Origin: Fasciolopsis buskii
Lineage: Eukaryota; Platyhelminthes; Trematoda; Plagiorchiida; Fasciolidae
Direction: 5' to 3'
DNA: 64,000 nt
Assembly (NCBI GenBank): GCA_008360955.1
Contig: LUCM01008860.1
Coordinates: 95,735 to 159,734, forward strand
The notes beneath the pieces are model-generated. The model did no database searches. It was not told where the DNA came from and saw only the letters and a program-made list of their open reading frames with translations. The first letter of the stretch is position 1, and each line of letters begins with the position of its first letter. Position numbers and translations under genes: made by a program. Of the stretch, positions 58,501-64,000 are shown piece by piece.

Positions 58501-59392
58501 CAGAAACACGGCGAAAAAAGAGATTGTAGGAGAGATTGAGGGAAAAGAAAAGAAAACGGAAGCATTATGTGAGATGCCGGGCTCCTACTTTGTGGTCAGC
58601 CAAAATGATTTGGAAGACAAGAATGGAAACGGATGCTCTCACCTTGTTGAGAGTCGGCAGCTGACATGGAAATTGAGTTCCTTCTTTTGCGATTCCAGAT
58701 CAAGAGTGTAGTGGGGTTGGAGCTACGGGTACAACAGATGACCGAAATAATCAGATTCAACATGTCGGCTTGAGCACTAAATGCGAAAAACAAGTGTTAC
58801 GTCCCTTTTTCGGTGACGAAATACGACAAATTCATTACATTAATGATAGACAGGCTTGTATCATTTTAAAAGGCGCGTCCTGGCAGGAAACGCTTAGCGT
58901 TCTCGACCATTGCTGTCGTTCGGTCAGTGAGACTGTATTCAGCTCTTCCACCACTAACAACCGATTTGATGGGCGGTTCGTTGAATGCTGCCTGAGGACT
59001 AAGCCAGCTAGCATGCACTCCAGTCAGCCAATAACAATCATCGTTGATTTTTTGCTTCTAGCTGTGCAGGATACACTGCTGAGATTTTTGGATGCGACTC
59101 GAACTAACAGACAACGGCAAGTCATAAAACTGATCATTTTTCAATCACTTCCGGTAGGAAAGGGAGCGAAACACCAAGAAATAATGTAGGGAACTCAGTT
59201 TCATACCAATTTCATCCATTCACGATGAATAAACCAACAAAGAATTGATTCGAAGTATAACTTGGACAAACTATCGACCTCATGTGACGAACACATTTTT
59301 CCAATAACTGAAAGAAATTATCAACCCGGTGTGCATGATTCATATATTTTCTTTAACAAACGGCTTGTGTCGGCTTTCCATAATCTTTGTTG
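58501..59392. other. Unassigned sequence with a 139-codon frame
   Basis: The + frame 58770-59189 is moderately long (with C-I-I-L-K-G-A-S-W and D-T-L-L-R-F-L-D-A-T-R) but starts without a good ATG context and ends without a donor. I recognise no family. It may be a remnant of an unidentified element. Confidence 0.3.
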
Positions 59393-59490
59393 TTTTTTTT
59401 ATTTCATTTATTAATGAGACGAAATTTCACACCGATTTGCAGGAAACGGGCCGGGGCCAACAGATGGCTACCAAGTGGAATGACTATTGA
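59393..59490 (-). repeat. tRNA-derived SINE family A, copy 5 (3' half)
   Basis: On the - strand only the body and tail remain: CCACTTGGTAGCCATCTGTTGGCC, a C-rich CCCGTTTCCTGCAAAT block and the ATTAATAAATGAAATAAAAAA tail. The tRNA-like head is missing. Confidence 0.7.
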
Positions 59491-62400
59491 GCCGTATGAA
59501 AATATTCTCTATTGGTTCAACATGGACTTTATGCATTTGTGAGTCCCTGAAACCAACATAAAAAACTTGCCAAATTTCACTGAACATGGCACATTAATAT
59601 GACCGGTTAGTCCGTAAGTGAGTCTCAATTCGGGTTGACGTCACAGTCGTGAGCAGACCGAAAGGCCAAGACATGGTCTGGCCCATAATGAAATGTTCAC
59701 TGCAACGCAATAGAAAATAGTTTATGAGCTGATTTCCGATGCAGAACATCACGGCCCAACGAACAACTGTATATTTTGTTCGCTTTGCTAGCAATGAGTA
59801 GGAGCACGCCACCTACAAGTTCATCGAAATGGACTGGAATTGGAGTCGAACGAGCGGGAAGCAAGCGTCGTAAGGACTGATTCTCAACCATTCGTTTGCC
59901 AGCACTGACTTATTTTATATGACCCGAGGCCGCTAATCCCACACAACGAACAACTCTCCTACGACGGATAACTTCGCAAGCTGAGACTTACGTTTGTTTT
60001 GCAGAGGCATTGAAAACTTCCTAATACTCAGCTCTAGGAAGACAAAGAAGTACTGCCTCAGTGCCAAATACGACCGACGTGTTTAATGGTAGAACACATA
60101 TCTTGTGCACGATCATGTTTTATTTTGAACCTGATGTACTTGTGAAATATAACTCTCCTTTGATAAATTAGTTCTACTATTTGGAACATTGCCTTTTCAC
60201 AAGGAACAGTTTTGCGTGAGAACGATGCGTTCCCATAGGCGAAATGTGTACTTTGAAGATGAGTCACAACTAACCGCTCCCACAAGAGACGATAGGTGGC
60301 TTCGTTGTTTCGCAGAGTCTATTCAGTGTTTAGGAGTAGCATCTTTTGACCAAGTGTGCCTAAGGGGAGGCTAAGTGTGGACAACAAAAGTGCAAGGCCA
60401 CTTTGCTGCGGTCCGAAGAATCATAAAAGAGTGAAGCACGACTACACCTAGAAGAACAGGACTGACGGCCAAATGCTTCCGATGTCAGTTGGACAACACA
60501 GGGGTTTGGGAATGAAACGACTGCAAGCCGAGAGTAAGCACGAAGCCAACCAGATACCCTAGTCCTTGGAAGAATTGAAGGTGGTCTGATTTTGTGACAT
60601 GCTCAGAGGGGAACGGGAGCGTCATTCGATATGAAAACCAAGGACGATGAGGTCGTCAGACGGGTGACAATCGCCTAACGAGCTACCTTGTGTGGACCAA
60701 TATAAACTGCTCGATTATGATAAATAAATGGGAGCTACCGTCTTGAGAGATCAGAGGCCATTTGATCGTTATCGCTTGATCAGGCGGGCTGGAATTGAAC
60801 AAGAATCGAGAAGACTGACCGAAGGCATTAGAGATAGCGATAGTGATGAGCAAGATTTTAAAACAATAAGGAAGCAGAAACGAAACGACACAGCATAACC
60901 GTCGTGAACATCAACGGAGCTTTAACGGCTTGGCGCAGCACGAAACATAGAAAAAATGTTCTAAAAGACTGTCACGTGGTAACTAACAAAAATAACGTTT
61001 TCCTAGTTGATCAATTTGAATGTGGTGAGAATTTCAGTCTCATCCATCCTGGTTTGGAGTGGATAAGACCCTAAAATGGGAAAAAGGATCACAAAAAATC
61101 GGAATACCCGCGCGGCTCACAGACCACGGAGCATTCAAATTCATCACTCACACTGGACATCGGCTGATCAAATTTCGGAGTTCCATCAAATAATGGTAAA
61201 CGCGACGCTGATACAATTCACGTTCGTTCATTGGTCCTGTTTCACAAACCGATGTGCATAGTCGAGGATAAGCAAACAATTGGAAGCAATGTGGATCCAC
61301 CACTTAGGAAAAATGCTTCGGAGAAAATGAGAAAAAAGAGAAAATGCGAAAAGAAATGAAATAATCGATGATGCAAGAAACAATCTGGTTAAGAACTACT
61401 CATGCGCCACGAGATACCGAGGGTAAATTTTTGCCAGTCTTCATGAGGGCAGAATAAAACCTAGTCAAACAACAATTCAGATTGGGAGAGAGGAGCACCT
61501 GCCGAATAGCAGTCATGGAGAGGGGGGCCACGGAGACCGCTACCATTCCGTTTCGACGGAGAAAATGTGGGAGTTTGTATAGAATCACCTGCTTATTGGA
61601 GGAGACAAAGCGAGAAGACAATATCGTATTATGATTCGTGGGAGAATAATCCGTGGTAGATGCCTACAAACTGCACATTAAATCATTTCCGCAAAGCATT
61701 CCGGACGATTAGGACAGGATTTTTGGATCAAATTGATTTCAGTAAAATTCGTTAACCAACAAATGTGCTATAAGATTATAGGATTGATAGCGAAACGACA
61801 TAGGGCAGAAAAAATTAGCACAATAGGAGTCTGTTGTCGTCAAATCGACGAGATGCTATGACGGATTACACAAAATCGAGATAACTGAATTGTTTAGGAA
61901 ACCTAGAGCAGATTGTTTAGCTTTATTCATTTGATCAAAAAAGAGCAGAAACACCGTTGCACCATTCAATGGACGACTGTCAAATTCTGTCGCACATGCT
62001 GCGTACGGGTCAGTTTATATGCAGTTACATTAACATGTTCCGACAGAGCAAATTGGCGAGAAGGCCCGAACACAACCCCCCCGATCAATTTGATGTTTTT
62101 TGCATGATTATCCGCTATGAATTCAATAGTGATGCTGAAGGACGAACCATCTGGTGCATATCCGGTTGATGATGATGATGATGGAGAAAATTTTGCATAG
62201 TTATTAAAATCGAAATTCCGTATGATTTATTATCAAACGCATCATGACAAACAAGCGCAGAGTTGACTTAACACCTTCTGGAAAGCATGCACTTTGTATT
62301 GTCATCAACCGCCTGATCGTACATTTGCAATCCCGAATTCGCCATTGACAAGTATGTCAAGGTACTGTGTAACAGTTCCCATTTTCGCTAGAAACCGCTA

Positions 62401-62774
62401 GCATCTACTGTCCCCGGCGAGAACCTTTGTCCTAATCGTAATTCCTAATCACCCCCAGCGGATGGAAGAGCACTGCACTGGATACGTCTTACTCGAGATA
62501 AAACAACCGTAATAAGAGCGTATTACGATGGTCTTCTCACTAATTAATATAGCATAAGCTACATCAGACGAACCATGTCGAATCAGTAAAATGAACTTTA
62601 TTCACGAGCTGTATAATAAGTATTATTATCATTCGTTAACAATTCAGTTGCCAGTTTGGATTAAGTAAGTGATTCACTCAGAAGAGTAGACGAGATGCCA
62701 AAAACCTGGTAACATTTGTTTTCTTTTTGTTTCTATGACGTGACTGCCTTTTTATTGGCAAGAAATTATTGCAT
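59491..62774. other. Anonymous sequence
   Basis: No gene or assigned repeat. It includes a short (GAT)n run at about 62168-62183 and A-rich stretches near 61310-61370. The - frame at 61400-61621 and the + frames at 61913-62169 match nothing I know. Confidence 0.5.
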
Positions 62775-64000
62775 CACTATCACAGTTTAGCGTTAAACAA
62801 CAAGGCAAGCCTCGCTGACCGTTGCCCTTTCCCCAGAGTTACACGTTTCTATAAAAAGAGTGAATATCCAGAGGGAACAGGGAGTGGACTTACAAAGGCA
62901 GGAAAAGATAGGACGCTGCTGTGGCCAACACACGGGACACAGTCTGACCGTACAAGTGCAATCAGTCAATCATTCTGACTCAATAGAAAATGGCAATACG
63001 ATCGCGACTGTTCACGGTTCACTGTCATATACTTCAGTGTCTCCAGACAACTAGGTGACGGGTCTTTCGGACCTCAACGACAAAGACGCAAGCACCTAAT
63101 TTACTTAAATTTGTTGTGTATTTCCTCATTACACGTTTCCACGTCATCTGCGGACTTTCACATAGCATCCTAATGGACTCCGTGGGAGGAAGGCAGAACA
63201 GGGGACGGTATGTTAGACGAGTGTACGCCATACGCAACATATGACCCAACCTAATTAGTCTATTAGGTTTCAAACGCTGATATAAGGTATCTTGAGAGCC
63301 GGCATCTAGTATTAGATTCCTGACCTCCACATTACTCACTCGGTCACGCCATCCAATCCTAACCATAGTAGGTAAACATCGATGGTCGAAAACACCCAAG
63401 TGATGAACATCTCCCACACACATACTCCATGTCTCACAACTGTACAACAGAACTGAGCGCACCTCGGCACAGCACACACGACCTTTCGACTTCAGTTTGA
63501 CTGAAATATCAGGCCGACGCCACAAGTGCTTCAGTCCAGCGTAAGCTGCACGAGCCTTCGATATACGCCTACTTACGTCCAATCGCGAACTACCATCGTT
63601 CGACACGCAGCTACTAAGGTAGGTGAAACGGCCCATAATCGTGAGTTCCTCTCCATCCAGCATCAAGTTCGGCGCTGTTGTCGTCCAGTCCTGTAACAGT
63701 ACTTTGCACTTTGAAAGTGCAAAGCACATGCCGAACCGAGCAACCGATCTCGACAGTCTATCTAGTGCCCGTTGTTCATGGTCCGCAGACTCGAACAGGC
63801 ACACGACGTCATCTGCGTAATCTAGGTCGCATAGCTTCCATCCACTTTCCAGTTCGACTCCTACATCCCGAAGACCTCCTAAAGCACCTTGCATCACCTC
63901 GTCCATGATGAAGTTGAACAGGAATGGAGAGATGGGACACCCTTGTCGAACGCCACTAGTCGTTTCGAATGAATGTGACAGTTCACCGTATACCATAATG
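62775..64000 (-). mobile_element. RTE-clade LINE (SR2-like), copy at the window edge
   Basis: Same family as copy A at 8230-10775, in opposite orientation, sharing coding sequence and 3' region. The element continues beyond position 64000. Its 3' end is close to 62775, where similarity to copy A ends. Confidence 0.88.
63034..63999 (-). CDS. RTE reverse transcriptase, partial and open to the window edge
   Basis: 321 codons are open from the window edge to a stop at 63034. It starts in the RT palm with S-G-V-R-Q-G-C-P-I-S-P-F-L-F-N-F at residues 14-29 and C-D-L-D-Y-A-D-D-V-V at residues 56-65, both intact (numbered from the Met at 63996). The thumb follows (F-G-M-C-F-A-L-S-K-C-K-V-L-L-Q-D-W), then Y-L-S-S-C-V-S-N-D-G, A-Y-A-G-L-K-H-L-W-R-R and V-L-L-Y-S-C-E-T-W. 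Compared with copy A, about 35 C-terminal residues are lost after a frameshift near 63050. The best preserved RT frame in the window and so probably the youngest copy. Confidence 0.85.
   Translation of the reverse strand: MMVYGELSHSFETTSGVRQGCPISPFLFNFIMDEVMQGALGGLRDVGVELESGWKLCDLDYADDVVCLFESADHEQRALDRLSRSVARFGMCFALSKCKVLLQDWTTTAPNLMLDGEELTIMGRFTYLSSCVSNDGSSRLDVSRRISKARAAYAGLKHLWRRPDISVKLKSKGRVCCAEVRSVLLYSCETWSMCVGDVHHLGVFDHRCLPTMVRIGWRDRVSNVEVRNLILDAGSQDTLYQRLKPNRLIRLGHMLRMAYTRLTYRPLFCLPPTESIRMLCESPQMTWKRVMRKYTTNLSKLGACVFVVEVRKTRHLVVWRH

Noticed and set aside
58770..59189. 139-codon + strand gene
   Set aside because: No family resemblance, no convincing start or splice sites; kept only as an unassigned stretch.

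Overview
This looks like a stretch of a flatworm nuclear genome, most likely a digenean trematode (fluke). The host coding sequence is cut into short exons with GT-AG introns up to 18 kb long. Most recognisable protein-coding sequence belongs to decayed retrotransposons of types known from flukes: RTE-clade LINEs like schistosome SR2, CR1/Jockey-like LINEs, and a BEL/Pao LTR element like schistosome Sinbad. I cannot fix the genus from the sequence. There is no sign of bacterial gene organisation.

Two host genes are supported. (1) A follistatin-like secreted protein lies on the + strand. One exon (2104-2600) encodes a complete follistatin/Kazal module, probably the last one of the protein. (2) A DGCR6 (Drosophila gonadal, gdl) homologue lies on the - strand. 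Three exons (51223-51383, 43249-43355, 24544-24822) join in phase and align to the family with almost no gaps. A possible first exon at 56264-56364 would complete a protein of about 215 residues, against 220 in human DGCR6. The gene then spans about 32 kb, and its introns carry most of the mobile elements.

Layout. 1-8.2 kb: follistatin-like exon, an unassigned candidate exon (7658-7783), an RTE 3' fragment and a small coding-like repeat. 8.2-10.8 kb: a 5'-truncated RTE LINE (+). 10.8-24.5 kb: mostly anonymous sequence with SINE-like repeats, microsatellites and an RTE RT remnant (-) at 20.2-21.0 kb. 24.5-56.4 kb: the DGCR6 locus, with RTE fragments at 27.8-29.0, 33.1-33.4, 43.5-43.8, 45.2-45.8 and 53.1-53.4 kb, a dead BEL/Pao element at 37.4-42.7 kb, and SINEs. 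54.1-58.5 kb: two head-to-head CR1-like copies that share a nearly identical inverted segment. 58.5-62.8 kb: nothing recognised except a SINE tail. 62.8-64.0 kb: the 3' part of an RTE LINE (-) with a 320-codon open RT frame running off the window edge.

The most notable points are the DGCR6 gene recovered from exons missed or only partly covered by long ORFs, the near-identical inverted repeat that looks like gene conversion between dead LINE copies, and the tRNA-derived SINE families that can be aligned within the window.
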